A stretch of DNA of 64,000 nucleotides from Pelobates cultripes (GCA_933207985.1 OW240915.1:265937360-266001359); one strand, 5' to 3'. Positions 12,506 to 25,326 are shown, numbered from the stretch's first letter. A program made the numbers and translations. Notes: generated by a model from the sequence alone, not told the origin.

Positions 12506-12550
12506 CTTGAAGTACCTCTGACAAGTTATAACGAAAATCCTTTGCTTTTG
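12506..12550 (-). CDS. ASPH: ASPH coding exon 3, 45-nt cassette exon
   Basis: Exactly 45 nt (15 codons). The acceptor is CACATGCAG|CAAAAG and the donor CTTCAAG|GTAGGA. With the split codons it reads AKAKDFRYNLSEVLQG, matching an insert present in some mammalian ASPH isoforms and absent from others. Since it is phase 1 on both sides, skipping it preserves frame (exon 2 would join directly to KLGVYD). Alternative use is inferred from the mammalian pattern; nothing in the window shows which form is made. Confidence 0.93.
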
Positions 12551-13783
12551 CTGCATGTGTGAAAAAAAAACAAATAAAATGAATCTTAATGCAAGGAAAT
12601 AAAGGAGTTAAAATTAGATAGAAGAGAACTAGTTTATCGTTAAACAATGTGATGTTTCTCAGTTTTGCTGTATTGGCACACACTAACTGATATGGTGGAC
12701 TGGTTACCAGCAAACTAATACTTAGAAATATGGAGGAACTGGAACACACACACACATTGTCACCCTTGTGTGATTTTTGGTGTTTTGAACGTATGGATCA
12801 TTCTGATATCTCTGTTTTAAAAAAAGATTTATATATTTTTTTTTTCAGAATCCATGAATTAATTGGGTGGTAACAGACGAGTTCTCTACATTTTTAAACT
12901 CTTTATTAAGTCAAGAAATTATAACCAATCCAGCCAAGTGTGGTCCTCAAGATGCAAATATGGTGAGCCAACATTTTGGATTCTTTGGCATTACGTACGT
13001 CTGAGTAAAATAGTTAGAGGGACATTGTGGCACCAAAACTACTACATCTTAATGCAGTGGTTTATATTCATAGATTCTGTCCTTTTTCTCATACAAAGCC
13101 ATTTCTGAGAAACTAATATTTACATTAGGCCAAACCCCAAAACTTTGACAGACAGCTACTAGAGGCTCTCCCTCTTTTAAAATTGTAAATATCAATCTCA
13201 ACTCTATGAGGAGATGCAGATTGATCCCAGCATGGCAATAGCAGTGCATGCACAATAGCCTCACAATGTAGGATTAATTATCTCAGCCTCCAGAGGTTGT
13301 GCCGACTGCGGCAACAATGACGCAACAGAAGAGGAAAGCCAAGTAATTCATTAATTTAAGATGAAGCCTCAACAAGTAGAATTTGTGCACTGGACTTTTC
13401 ACAATAAATACAAATATGTGAAGCGGTAGCAAACTGCCTGGCTCTTAAATTTTAACTACTTATGTAAGCTAATGTTTTAACTCAAAAAAATAAAAAAATA
13501 AAAAAAATAGTTTGCTTAATATGAAATCTCCTTTCTGCTGAGTTTCAGAAAACACATAATGGTCTCTCTTACTGTACTGACCTAGAATTTAATTTCACAT
13601 GGTACACATTGCCTTGTTGTAGCCATCTATTCTCCTGCTAATCTTGTTCTAAATCAGTAGCTTAAAGACAGCCTATTGCTCCACTCTGGTCCAAACACTG
13701 CTATTGTACAATAATTAAAATGTACAATAGGCACACACATCTGTAAGCATAAACATAGAATTGAATCCAGTCGTTATCCTTAC
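12551..13783 (-). other. ASPH intron 2, with decayed T2 MITE
   Basis: Canonical GT-AG. Positions 13012-13300 look like a degraded T2 element (TTAGAGGGACATTGTGGCAC, later CTACTAGAGGC). The remainder is unremarkable. Confidence 0.75.
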
Positions 13784-13930
13784 CAAGAACTTCTTCATAA
13801 TCGACAAGGTCAAACCAAACCACAGCTACCGATGTCCATACTCCCAAAAGTGCAATTACCATGAACCATGTGAAGAAAGAGCTGCCGGACACACCTTCTT
13901 TCTTGCCATTTTTGCCGCCATGTTTTGAGT
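13784..13930 (-). CDS. ASPH: ASPH coding exon 2 (basic linker and transmembrane helix)
   Basis: 147 nt, phase 1 in and out. The acceptor is TTTCACACAG|ACTC and the donor CTTG|GTAAGG. It encodes residues 26-74: SKHGGKNGKKEGVSG, then the membrane helix SSFFTWFMVIALLGVWTSVA, then VVWFDLVDYEEVL. The helix and the following luminal residues are essentially invariant in vertebrate ASPH, so this exon gives the firmest identification. The polybasic stretch before the helix fits a type II (N-in) signal anchor. Confidence 0.97.
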
Positions 13931-15860
13931 CTGTGTGAAAATAATTTAGATTATCAATTAAAAATGTGAAAGTAAAGATTTAAAAAATATCCAGATGAGT
14001 AAGTTCACACTACAGTTTTTATGTTGCATTCTCAATTGAATAGGAAGTAAATGAGGGGAAACAAGAGGTCATGTGAGTCCTCAAGGTATAACCTACTGCT
14101 TTTCTGTCCTGCAGCAAACCTACTTATAAATAGATAAAACTCTATTTGTAAGTATTGTTAACGATGACAACAAAGGGGTTTTAACATAAAGGTATACACC
14201 CTTAACCTTCTATGTGCTTACATAGAGCCCCCTTGTATTTTATGTGAATTTGTAGCTCCTTTCATCACTACTTGCAGTTGTAAAATATAAAAAGGACACT
14301 TTGTGATCCTTCAGACTAGCAGCTCCTCAGAGGTTTGTCTGTCATGGAGTCTTTAAACATCTTTTGTTTTGGAAGCTCGCTGGCAGCAATGACTTTATGA
14401 GAATCACCCAAAAAATAAAAAACAAATTTACACCAAAATGGCAAAAATACAGATGAAAAACACCAGCAAAGATAAAATATATACATTTTATCTTTGCACC
14501 AAAACTTTTTTGCAACTAGTAGTTGCCTTTGTCATGGGTACAGGCAGTTGTCAAAATGATGGAATAGGGATACTAGTGACTATATAAGCTTTGTAACAGT
14601 ATATTTTGTGAAATTAATGTATATACAAATAAAAAAAAAAAAAAAGGAAATAAGTGGAAGGAAATATAAAATGCAAGGCTGCTAAAATATCTAAAAGTGA
14701 TACCAAAGTAAGCTAACAAAATATCAAGTGTTGAATCAAATAGTCCCTAATCTGGACCTGCATAAATCTCTGGAAAAATAGTGTGGATACAATGTCGACT
14801 CTGAATGGAAGAGTAAAGGCATGCGTGAGAAACTTAATATTTTTAAAGGTAACCCTTTAGATTGAGAAGGATATCACATTTTATGTAGAGATTTGCTCAT
14901 CACTGTAACAACAGCATCATAATGCTCGACAACAGGAAAACCAATCCTTTTCACAACATAAACCAAAATGTACACCTGCATTATAGCACATATATCAACC
15001 AGAAGAGATGATGATATTGTTCGAAAAACAAATTGTAATTTTTGTGGATACATGGCATCTGAGTTCATGAATTGGTCTTTTGAACAAACATTAAAATCCA
15101 GGTAAATAAGGACTTTACCCTTTATTTATACCTTCTTCAATTTCCTCTACATAATTGCACTATCCCTTGACTATTCTGAATGCTAATCTGCAAAACAAAA
15201 TTAAAAGACCTTCACTTCAACTATTAGGCTTGTGTTTTTATAAATGTTTAACTGGCAACATGGCTTGTTTATTACTCTAAGTCTTTACAACCTCTACATG
15301 GATTACCGCAGATTGAGTCCACATTATGGGATGCCTTGAGAGACATATCAATGAATAAGACAACACAGCATTATACTCTGCAACACTTAATGTAGCCCAG
15401 CTGCACCCAATTTTAGTTTTTAAAGTTATTTCAGATGATTGTTCAAACTACTGAATTTCTACCGAGAACTGCAGAGAAGAGATAATCTCTCTAGACATTT
15501 TTAGCCAATCATTACACTAATTTCAGGCACAACATTCCCATCAACACAAACGGACTAAACCTATGCACACGGAGTCACTACATTTTCAGGCAACATAGAC
15601 AACTCAACATTAGGAGGTTTTAATTAAGATGATATGACACATTCAGTCAATCATCAACTTCTAGACTAATGATAAGGAATTTGAGGGGGTGCTACTTTTC
15701 TTACAGCAGGGATCAAGTTAGATAAAAAGCATTATTTATTAAATATTTTATGGGATGGATACATTGAGTTTTCAAGTTTATCCTGAGTCCAAAAAGCATT
15801 ACATTGTTACAATAGGATACAATATTACAAAAACTCAATATACAAACAATAATATATACT
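13931..15860 (-). other. ASPH intron 1, first part, no element recognised
   Basis: Single-copy-looking DNA with a perfect hairpin at 14457-14495 (GCAAAGATAAAA / TTTTATCTTTGC) and an A-run near 14631. No exon seen. Confidence 0.5.
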
Positions 15861-15861
15861 A

Positions 15862-15985
15862 GACATGTGCAATTCGTTTCGGGCCGAATATGTATTTGGA
15901 CAAATTTCGGGCAATTCGGACATTCGGGTACTTCCGAATGTCTGAATAGCCGAAGTGCCAAATTACCGAGGTCCCGAAATACTAA
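15862..15985. repeat. TTCGG/CCGAA-rich repeat fragment
   Basis: A short stretch with interleaved inverted motifs (TTTCGGGCCGAA, TTTCGGGCAATTCGG, CATTCGGG/CCGAATG, CCGAGG). It is compositionally unlike its flanks. Probably a MITE remnant next to the truncated gypsy element. Confidence 0.5.
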
Positions 15986-16187
15986 TATACTTACCCAGTG
16001 GAAGAAGAAGAATGTTACACTGTATACAATTTTAAATAAAAAGTATACAATCGTAGCCAGGATTCAGCTGTAAGCATTTGCAACACTTATAACAATCAAG
16101 TAACACACATTCATATAAAATGTAAGTTACTTGACCAGTCACTAGACTGTCCGAGGCAGAAAGACAACATCGGAGAAGAGAGGGCTA

Positions 16188-16229
16188 TGCATATACTGTG
16201 GTGAAAAAGGACATATGAGGAGTACTTGT
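16188..16229 (+). pseudogene. gag CCHC zinc-knuckle remnant
   Basis: Translates as CIYCGEKGHMRSTC, a full CX2CX4HX4C nucleic-acid-binding knuckle, the C-terminal mark of retrotransposon Gag. Only this end of gag is left. Confidence 0.85.
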
Positions 16230-16369
16230 CCCATAAGTCCAGAAAACTACCGCACCTAAGAACCTTAAGGGGACAGGTCTTAGGTGTAATGGGTACGTCC
16301 TCTGGGAATAACAATAATAGATTTCTCCTTGATATTCCGATCATAGTTGACTAAAATAACTTTTCATGC

Positions 16370-16700
16370 AAGGCCCTGATGGACTCAGGTGCAGCAGGAA
16401 ATTTCATTGATGTTCATTTTGTTAAAAAGAATGCTTTACCTATCAATAAGAGAATATCACCTCTGGCCATTGAGGCTATTGACGGGAGATCACTCTCTCA
16501 ACTCTTAATTACCCATGAAACCTTGCAATTAACATGTCTATTGGTGCCTTACATAAGTAAGATATAATATTCCAAGTTATTGCATCTCCTTCTCCTTCAT
16601 ATTAGGCTTTCCTTGGCTTAATAAGCACAACCCTCATATTGACTGGGCTAATGGGAAAATATTGGAATGGGGCAAGCATTGCAATGGGAAGTGTATGTTA
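16370..16700 (+). pseudogene. Gypsy aspartic protease remnant
   Basis: ALMDSGAAGNFID carries the D-S/T-G active-site motif of retropepsins. HNPHIDW and ILEW further on are typical of the protease-RT linker of vertebrate gypsy elements. The frame changes between the two parts, so no intact protein is encoded. Confidence 0.8.
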
Positions 16701-16899
16701 CACCTCACCAAGAGAGTGGGTACCATTAAATTACACACTACTATAACTCAAACCCCCGAAGTTCCCATACAATACTGGGAGGTTAATGAAGTATTTAGTA
16801 ACAGTCAGTGCAATATCTTACCTCCTCACAGGTCATATGACTGCTCCATAAATCGGTTACCTGGCCCTATGCCACCTAAAGGGGCAGTATATGCCTTAT

Positions 16900-17560
16900 C
16901 GCTACAGGAGAGTAAAATAATGGAAGAATAAATCAAAGACTCACTAAACAAGGGCCATATACGGAAATCATCCTCACCTGCTGGTTCAGGCTTCTTTTTT
17001 GTAGAAAACAAAGATGGAGAATTAGGTCCATGCATTGACTACAGAGCATTAAATAAGATTACTGTTAAGAATGCCTATCCTATTCCTCTCAGGGTGCTAA
17101 AATCTTTACCAAACTGGATCTCAAAAATGCATACAATTTGGTAAGAATCAAGGAAAATCATGAGTGGAAAACAGCATTTAACACTAGACGAGGGCACTAT
17201 GAGTACCTTGTTATGCCTTTTGGGCTATGCAATGCACCGGCCGTATTCAAGGATTTTATTAATGATGTACTCAGGGATTATATCTATTCTTTTCTCCTAG
17301 TTTATTTGGATGATATCCTTATTTATTCCCCTGACCTTCAAACCCACCATAAACAGGTCAAACAAGTATTGCAGACTTTACTGGAAAACAAACTTTATTG
17401 TAAATTGGAAAAATGCTTGTTTGATCAGACTGAAGTACAGTTTTGGGGGTATAACATTTCTGCCTCTGGTTTTCAGATGGACCCTAAGAAACTAGAGGCG
17501 GTTATACAGTGGCCAGTACCTAGCTGACTAAAAGCCATCCAAAGATTTACTGGGTTTGCG
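16900..17560 (+). pseudogene. Gypsy reverse transcriptase remnant
   Basis: Early RT motifs ([12 protein letters not shown]) lie in one frame. After a small deletion or shift near 17100, TKLDLKNAY appears, then [11 protein letters not shown] and the catalytic YLDD (YLDDILIYS at about 17305). A stop at 17525 and another at 16929 break the frame. The fingers/palm order is that of Ty3/gypsy. Confidence 0.9.
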
Positions 17561-18131
17561 AACTATTACAGAAGATTTATCAAGAGGTTTTCTTCTGTAA
17601 TAGCCCCCATCACCTATATGACACGTAAGGGGGCTAGTAGTACGGTATGGTCTAAGGAAGCTAGAGAGGCTTTTGAACTTCTTAAACAACGGTTTGCTTC
17701 TGCCGACATACTGATACACCCTGACACCAGCAAACCCTTCATATTGGAAGTCGATGCCTCCGAAACTGGGGTAGGGGCGGTTCTTTCTCAAAGGGAGAGT
17801 CAGTACACCCACTTTGCATCCTTGTGGTTACTTTTCCAGAAAGTGGTCTCCCGCTGAGCGCAATTATGATATTGGCAACAGAGAATTGTTGGCCATTGTC
17901 CTAGCGCTTAAAGAGTGGCGACAACTTTTGGAAGGTTCCAATGATCCCCTTTTGATCATTACAGACAATAAGAATTTGGCTTATATAGAGGATGCTAAAC
18001 GTCTATCTTCTAGACAGGCTAGATGGTCTTTGTTTCGGTCTCGCTTTAACTTCCTTATAACTTACAGACCTGGTCCCAAAAATGTGAAGGCTGATGCCTT
18101 GTCTAGACAGTTTGATACTGAGTCTTTATAG
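17528..18131 (+). pseudogene. Gypsy RNase H remnant
   Basis: Shows the connection and RNase H domains with catalytic acidic residues in [28 protein letters not shown] and KADALSR. A frameshift near 17815 separates the first from the rest. Confidence 0.88.
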
Positions 18132-18152
18132 GAACACGAGACATCCCCTATC

Positions 18153-19060
18153 GTGCCTCCTGAATGTATCATCGCTTCTACTGTTCTTTCACGGTCTTCT
18201 CCCTTGCTTGGTGCTATAATGGAGGTTCAGTCTCAGGCACCATGCAATAAACCACTGGACAAATTGTTTGTTCCTTTAGGTGAAAGAAAGAATGTGCTGA
18301 GGGTGTTTCACAACAATGTGACTGCTGGACACTCAGGTATCAATAAATCCATATCTGCGATCACGAGATAATTTTGGTGGGATTCCCTTAAAAACGATGT
18401 GAAGGACTATGTGCAGGCTTGTTCAGTTTGTGCTGTTTCTAAGGTCCCTCATAAGCTTCCTTGTGGTTTGTTGCAACCACTTCCTGGTGTTCCATGGTCC
18501 CACTTGTCAATGGACTTCATCGTTGAACTTCCATGTTCCAATGGCTATACCACCATTCTTATGGTGGTTGACAGTTTCTCCAAGATGGCTCATTTTATTC
18601 CAGTTAAAAAATTGCCATCCTCTCAAGACCTGGTTCTTATCTTTATACGTGAGATTGTCCGACTGCATGGCATTCCTCACAATATTGTGTCTGATAGGGG
18701 CTCTCAGTTTGTGTCTCAGTTTTGAAGGGCGTTCAGTAAACAGTTGGGCATTGAATTGTCTTTTTCTTCCGCTTACCATCCACAAACTATTGGCACAGCT
18801 GAGAGGGCTAACCAGTCAGAGGTATATCTGCGTTGTTTTGTAAATAGCACTCGAGATAATTGGTCCGAATTACTACCCTGGGCCGAGTTTGCTAGGAACA
18901 ATGCCACCCATGACTCTTCTAGTCACAGCCCATTCTTTGTTAATAATGGTCATCATCCTACTGTCCTGCCGGCTGTTTTCTCTGAGACAACTATCCCTGC
19001 TTTGGATGATCTTCTATCCGTGATACTTAGACCAAAGTTAATTCCGCTTTCAAAACTGTG
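18153..19060 (+). pseudogene. Gypsy integrase remnant
   Basis: An H-H-C-C zinc-binding head (HNNVTAGH...CSVC) is followed by the DDE core: D in MDFIVELP, D in SDRGSQF, E in GTAERANQ. In-frame stops at 18369 and 18723 and a frame change near 19045 disable it. Confidence 0.9.
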
Positions 19061-19582
19061 GCTGATCGCTTCAAGTTCTATGCGGATAAACGGCGGGGTG
19101 CCAACCCCGTTTACCAAGTGGGTGACAGGGTATGGTTATCATCGCGCAACATCAAATTGAAAGTTCCTAGTATAAAGTTTGCACCCAGATTCCTGGGCCC
19201 CTTTCGTATCCTTTGGAGGATTAATCTTGTGTCATATTCTCTGGCCCTCCCGGCCTCATCACCAAATACCCTTCATGTGTCGCTACTCAAACCTCTTATT
19301 TGCAATAAATATACTGTCTCAAGTGTCCCTCCTCCTCCTTTAGTTGTTTCTGGACAAGAAGAGTATGAGGTCTCTTCCATAATTGATTCCAGGTTTTCTC
19401 GGGGCACTTTACAGTACTTGGTGGATTGGAAAGGTTATGGACCAGCCAATCGTTCTTGGGTTCCAGCATCTGATATACATACTGGCCGCACAATTCGCTG
19501 TTTTCACGCCAAGTTTTCTCTCAAGCCTGGTCCTGTCCGCCCGGTGCGCATTCTTCAGGTGGGGGGTAATGTCACGTATTAA
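19058..19582 (+). pseudogene. Gypsy integrase C-terminus with chromodomain
   Basis: The GPF/Y-type module (PRFLGPFRI) is followed by a chromodomain: YEVSSIIDSRF, then LQYLVDWKGYG and RSWVPASDI. Chromodomains on integrases steer insertion to modified chromatin. The frame runs 13 bases into the LTR before stopping, a normal overlap for these elements. Confidence 0.88.
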
Positions 19583-20058
19583 TCCACTTATAAAATATGT
19601 GGTTAATGGCATTTACTGTCCACACAGGAAAAGTTGTGCCGAGCAGCAACCAAATCCACAGAAGGGTTAATGCTGAGCAGCAATTATGCAAATAGGAACC
19701 TGGTAACTGTCTTTGGGGTCAAAGGCCGGTTACAGCCCATCAGATCTAGAGGAGGGGTATTTAGGCCCAGTTCTCATCCTGCTCAGTGCCCTGTCGTGGC
19801 TTCCCTTGTGGTTGTCCGAGAGCACGTTCCTGATTCAAGTTTCTTCTGGTTTTTGACTTTGGCTTTGATTTTGACTTCCCTGTATTCTGTATCTCTGACT
19901 TCTGGCTCTCTCTTATCATTGTGTCTCTTTCTGTATACCCTGACCTCGGCAAGTATCCTGACTATTATTTGGTACGTTAAGTCCGGCCATTCTAAGGCCC
20001 GGTAATACATTACCTGTTAGTCATCTGTGTGACACTGGATCAACTAGTAATCCTGACA
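19570..20058 (+). repeat. Gypsy 3' LTR
   Basis: 489 bp bounded by the inverted pair TGTCA...TGACA. It is preceded by a G-rich polypurine tract (GGTGGGGGGTAA). Contains a TATA-like GGGGTATTTAGG near 19755. No partner LTR exists at the 5' side, so age and target duplication cannot be read. Confidence 0.85.
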
Positions 20059-20586
20059 AATGTCTGCCTTCATAGTATCTGCACTCTTAGCAGATTGACA
20101 GAGGTTGGACACTTCTCTAAACAGGGCATTCCCCCTCCATGATGTAGATATCCATTGCCAGGCCATCTGCTTAACAGAATGACATCACACCATCCATATA
20201 CTCCTCTAGCCAGTGCAAGTAGTGTGGGCTAGAGGTGCAAACTCAGCAGACATAATCCTTATGCTGTAGTTGCTGTGTAAGGGAGCAGGAGAACTGCCTG
20301 TACGAGGGTTCTCCTGCTCTAACAGGTCAGTGGTTTGAACAGTGGTCTATACTAACGATGCCAAATTGTTTATTGATGGGTGGAGCAGGAGCCAGTTTTT
20401 AAGTGGGTGTTTCTTCCAAACTATGCATTTGCTAGCTATACAAAATGTACTTTTGGCCTAAATACACGTGTGTGTACAGTGACAGATACACATTTAATTG
20501 GTTCCATATTCCACTCAGGAGAATTATAATTACAAGTAAATATAAACACACATACTTATTCTGCAAAACAGTCATTAGCGATACAT
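20059..20586. other. Intron 1 spacer, no feature seen
   Basis: Includes a short hairpin at 20287-20321 (GGAGCAGGAGAAC / GTTCTCCTGCTC). Nothing else recognised. Confidence 0.5.
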
Positions 20587-21088
20587 TTAAAGGACCACTA
20601 TAGTGCCAGGAAAACATACTAGTTTTCCTGGCACTATAGTGCCCTGAGGGTGCCCCCACCCTCAGGGTCCCCCTCCCGCCCGGCTCTGGAAAGGGGAAAG
20701 GGGTTAAAACTTACCTTTTTCAGCGCTGGCCGGAGAGCTCTCCTCCTCCGATCCTCCTCTTCTCCTCCCCGTCGGCTGAATGCGCACGCGCGGCAAGAGC
20801 TGCGCGCGCATTCAGCCGGTCACATAGGAAAGCATTCATAATGCTTTCGTATGGACGCTTGCGTGCTCTCACTGTGAAAATCACAGTGAGAAGCACGCAA
20901 GCGCCTCTAGCGGCTGTCAATGAGACAGCCACTAGAGGAAATAGGGGAAGGCTTAACCCATTCATAAACATAGCAGTTTCTCTGAAACTGCTATGTTTAT
21001 GAAAAAAATTGGTTAACCCTAGCTGGACCTGGCACCCAGACCACTTCATTAAGCTGAAGTGGTCTGGGTGCCTAGAGTGGTCCTTTAA
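20587..21088. mobile_element. T2-type MITE, complete (502 bp)
   Basis: TTAAAGGACCACTATAGTGC at the left and GAGTGGTCCTTTAA at the right, TTAA at both ends. Internal nested hairpins include AGTGCCAGGAAAAC / GTTTTCCTGGCACT, CATAGCAGTTTC / GAAACTGCTATG, and ACCACTTCATTAAGCTGAAG. Nearly identical to the copy at 26530. Confidence 0.88.
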
Positions 21089-23462
21089 TATGGTGAAAGT
21101 CAGTTTGCTACATAAACTTTTAAAATCAACAGAAGAAAGATAAATTGAGAACTTTGCTTTATAATGTTTATCATCAACTTGTTAAATGCTTTTCTTAGTT
21201 CTATTTTAACACGTCTACTGTTCGACTCTGTACATTTAACCTTGCAAGTTCTTACAGAGGCATTCTTTTGTAGAAAAAAAAAAAAACACAACATGTGGAA
21301 AAAAAAAAAGACAAATGTTCCCAACAACTGGTCAGAATGTCTGTCTCTTGTCGGGATAATACATCTCCGTGATGAGAATACAAGAAGGTGGGACGTTAAG
21401 AGTGCATCATCATTAGAAGCAAAAAAGAAGTTTTGCCTATTTTAGGAGTTTAGCTACAACTTCTGTAGCGTTAAAGCAGGTATAATTAACACCCATGAAA
21501 AATAACAAGGACTAATCTTGTAGAAATCTCAACACATCCAGCAGCAGAAAGAAGGAATGTGTATTTCAATCCATATAAAATTATAGAATTTATCATTTAA
21601 TAAAGAAAGGATCACGGCTATACAAATATAGGGCTGTGTTCACGTTCTGCTCAATAAGACTGCACAGACAGCCAACCCTCTTCAACAGTTCTAATTTTGA
21701 AGTCAATCTGTAATCTGTCAAGCAGCAACATCAGAGGGTCTCTAATTTTAATATTCAGCTCACATCAATTTGACCTGATTAAGATATAGCCAAAATGAGC
21801 ATGCAAGTGGGATGGATAAATTTGCACACTGACAGAAGCCATGAATAAAATTGCAAACTCGGATTGAAGAAGTGGTGATCAAAGACTCAATAGCAGCCGC
21901 TTCTACATTTTCTGCTTAATATCTACGTGTTGGAAAACAACAATTATATATAAACAAAAAGTCAGTTATTTATTCAATATCAGCAAGGCCAACAACTGTT
22001 TCTTCATAGATTTGGGAAATTTACTGGTTTTACACATTTTTCATGTGTAACATTTAATTGTTCTAGAACCAGACATACACAAAATAAATGTATAAAAAAA
22101 AAAAAATAAAAAAAAAATAAAAAAAACAAACCCACAACTCGACTCTAAAGAAATCTAGAAAATATATAGTATATTGTGTATATTTCAGCAAAGAGAAATC
22201 ATTTGACACAACAGCCACAATCAAGGCTTCATCCAAACAACCTTACAGGATTAAGTTATAAGTAACTAATACAGATAGTCTAAAAGTCTGTACTTTGGTC
22301 ATCACTGAAAGAGTCATACCTGTATCTTCAACCATATTTAAGTGTTGAATTTCCATGGATACCCAGAAACCAAATTTACAAACCCAAAAAAAGGTTTTAG
22401 CTCCTAGACATGGTGTGCCTCTCGGGGTTAGGTAGGAGTCATAAAGAAACTGTGCTGTAGCACCCAACTCCCAAACTAGGGCTTATAATGCTTGGAGTAC
22501 CGATAAGTCAGCTTAGATTTGAAACTAGACCCTGCCTGGGAGGCTGCTAATGTTCATTTATAGGTCCTCTGGCTTCATATGCCAAAACCTCCCAGGCACT
22601 CATATGGAAATCCTGCCTGTGCAACAAGTAACCTTCATAACCAACTAGTTTGGAGTCAGACAAACAAATAGGCTTCAAGCTGAAACTTAGTGCCAGAGTT
22701 TAATAGGTTAACTGTTCTCAGAAGACAAAGGAAAGGAACCTAACTAGCCTGCAACGCCATGAAATCCAGAAATAATGAAGAGTGGGAATTTAGAGAACAT
22801 ACTGTAGTTACAGCTGGCTCTGGGCCCAGGGACTGCATTAATTCATTCTATTTTACAGTATTCAGCATAAAAAGCCAGTTGCAGTATCTGAACAGAGACC
22901 ATGCTAAGCTAGCATTTAGTTTCCCTGAAATTAAGTAATTTTAACAATGACATTTTAAAAGTGGAAGAACGACGTGAAGGTTTTTTTTCCCTTTTCATTT
23001 TTTGTTTTGTTTTTAAACATGATTGTAAATACTAGAGGGATTTGGGGGAGAATCCTCCTGACCAGAAAACCTAATGAGTTAGATGAGACTGGAAAATTCC
23101 CCCCCCCCCTCCCCCTCCAATCAGAATGATTTAGTTTTTAAAATATTTCACTGTTTAAGATGAGAAAAAAATAAATAGAAAATTAGAGGTAATCATCTCC
23201 TGTACATTGATGTCAAAACAAGTAAAAAAAAAAAAAAAAGGGAAAAGCCTTAATAATTTTAGAGTTTTTTTTTTATTGCATATTTACATCTATTAAATCA
23301 AGTAGCCTAGACAGTTCTATATTCCATTCTATTAGACTCCCTAATGATGTTGAATACATTTGTGTATAGAAAACAGGATGGTTTAATATATGCTACCTAT
23401 GAGGTATATCATAGTTACGACGATTTGCTACCCTAAAAATTCTTACACCGATGTATAGTTGC

Positions 23463-23497
<35 letters not shown>
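21089..23497. other. Intron 1 spacer, no gene seen
   Basis: A-rich tracts, a C-run at 23100-23110, and a (GATA)n run at 23465-23497. No element recognised. Confidence 0.5.
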
Positions 23498-23575
23498 TTA
23501 ACCCCTTAAGGACAACTTCTGGAATAAAAGGGAATCTTGATGGAATATTTCCGTCATGTGTCCTTAAGGGGTTAA
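23498..23575. mobile_element. 78-bp palindromic TTAACCCCTTAAGG MITE
   Basis: Same family as 5469; TTAACCCCTTAAGGACAACT ... TCCTTAAGGGGTTAA. It immediately follows the (GATA)n run. Confidence 0.75.
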
Positions 23576-24000
23576 AGAGTTACGCCAACCCTATTTTGTG
23601 TGGGTTTTTGGGTTGGGGTTTTTGGTTGTTGGGGGAGGGCGGGGTTCACTGTATCCCTAAGAGAGGTTGTTGACTGGACACTGCTCAGCATGAAGAAGGA
23701 AGTTGGTGCTGGATAAAAAAAAAAAAGGGGGTTGGGTCAGCTTAGTTGCAGAGATGAGGTGTGATTTTAGGGACTGAGGAAAATCTGAAAAGGTCATTTT
23801 TTTTACTTTTTCAAGTGCATTAAACAATATCCACTTTATCAGCCTAGAACTTCTGTTTAATTATGGATTTACGAAGCCATCTATGATTCATTTACAACAT
23901 AAAGTTGCATAAAATACATAAGGCCCAGTGCTCTGTGGCACAAAATACCTGGCTGTGATATGAGCACATGCTCTCGCCCGTCCATTCTGGACTGAGTGTG

Positions 24001-24535
24001 TTAAAGGACCAATCCACACACAAAGTACTTCAGCTTCTGTCTAGAGTCTGTCACAATTTTAACATTTTAATAACGGAGCAACTTTAATAGAAATTGGCAC
24101 TTTTATAGTCAGGGACAGAAACACCTCTCTGCCAGCCATGCAAGTTTCCACTTTTGTGGAGCTAAAGGAAGAGGTGTTGTGCTAGTGCGCACCTGCTTTC
24201 CTTGTATAACCGCTTACTGAGAAGTATTGGAAAGCTGAAATTGTGAACTTGCAGATTCAGCACAGAGGCTTCACAATGGGAAACCCAACTGGAGACCTAT
24301 ATCTATGGGAAAGCGGGGAGGACTTGCAAAGGCTGCAGATAAAAGATATCCAGTTATTCCCCAAGCCATTTTCTGATATACCCACAAAAGGGAAAAAAAA
24401 TTATTTTTTTTACCAAAAGGCACGTATGGTTTAATTGGGGGTATACCTACTAAGTTAACTCTGAAAAGGCAGTGTTTATATAGAAATGCTTGCAGGGACT
24501 AGCTATACCAACCAGATCCACTACAATCCCTTTAA
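24001..24535. mobile_element. Possible T2-type MITE
   Basis: Left TTAAAGGACCAATCCACAC, right CTACAATCCCTTTAA with TTAA at both ends. The ends are only partly complementary and the interior differs from the other T2 copies. Confidence 0.4.
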
Positions 24536-25291
24536 AGATTACTCTAGAATAAATAATAATAATAATAATAAAAAAAACACTAGTATTAATGCGCCATACT
24601 CAAAGACTAACCAAGACGAAAACATTCTGTTTAATAGTATCCAAACGTAGAAGAGAAGGATACATTTATGGAAGAAGAGAGATTTAGGTTCAGTTGATTA
24701 CCAAATTTGTGGTGTGCCTTGCTTGTTCTTAAATCTGCTCTTAGCTTCTGTCTGCATCAGTAACCAGTTCCCTAACACGGTAATGGGCAGCGATGCCATT
24801 TCATTATCCTTGTGTTTGTTTTAGATTAATTAAAAGAAATAGTATATGGGTGTATGTGGCAGTTGGATTAAGTGAAGAACAAACATTCATTTGGTTTCAG
24901 TTGTTTAACCTGCAAGAAGCAAGACATTAAAAAAAACAGAACAATTCTTGTAGAACAGGAATATAAACATACAAAATGGACAAGTTGTAGGTACGATAAC
25001 ATATGCTCCTTTTTATAGCCATATGTGTCCTTGCACAGTTGCTTATTTTTTATTATTATTTTTTTATTTTTGGGGGTGGAGGGGGACACTGCATCTAAAA
25101 CCTTACTTAATTATATGCCTGTACAAATATTTGTAAAGTGTGTGCACACTGCATGTGCAAATGCCATTCACAAAAAGGTGTTTAGCACTGTCAAGAATCC
25201 ATATGAATTGTCAATAGCTCTGTAGGCATACAAATCCCCAACCATTTAAATATAACAATTGTTATGTATACACACATTTATTCAGTGTGTG

Positions 25292-25326
<35 letters not shown>

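Larger units (their letters stand above)
16110..20058 (+). mobile_element. 5'-truncated, inactive Ty3/gypsy chromovirus
   Basis: Domain order is gag knuckle, protease, RT, RNase H, integrase, chromodomain, 3' LTR: the order of Ty3/gypsy elements with a C-terminal chromodomain (chromoviruses). No 5' LTR or gag N-terminus is present. Disabling lesions seen include in-frame stops at 16929, 17525, 18369 and 18723, and frame changes near 17100, 17815 and 19045. The plus orientation is antisense to ASPH. It is a fossil copy within intron 1. Confidence 0.92.

Noticed and set aside
16111..16344. 77-codon minus-strand open frame
   Set aside because: Antisense shadow of the gypsy gag/protease junction, whose plus-strand frame has the CCHC knuckle.
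18409..18843. 144-codon plus-strand open frame in the integrase region
   Set aside because: It is a shadow in a different frame of the gypsy integrase, whose true frame carries the HHCC and DDE motifs.
20720..21049. Open frames of about 100 codons across T2 MITEs (also 26593-26961, 38632-38967, 45946-46293)
   Set aside because: They coincide with GC-rich T2 interiors, recur only because the MITE recurs, and have no coding signature.
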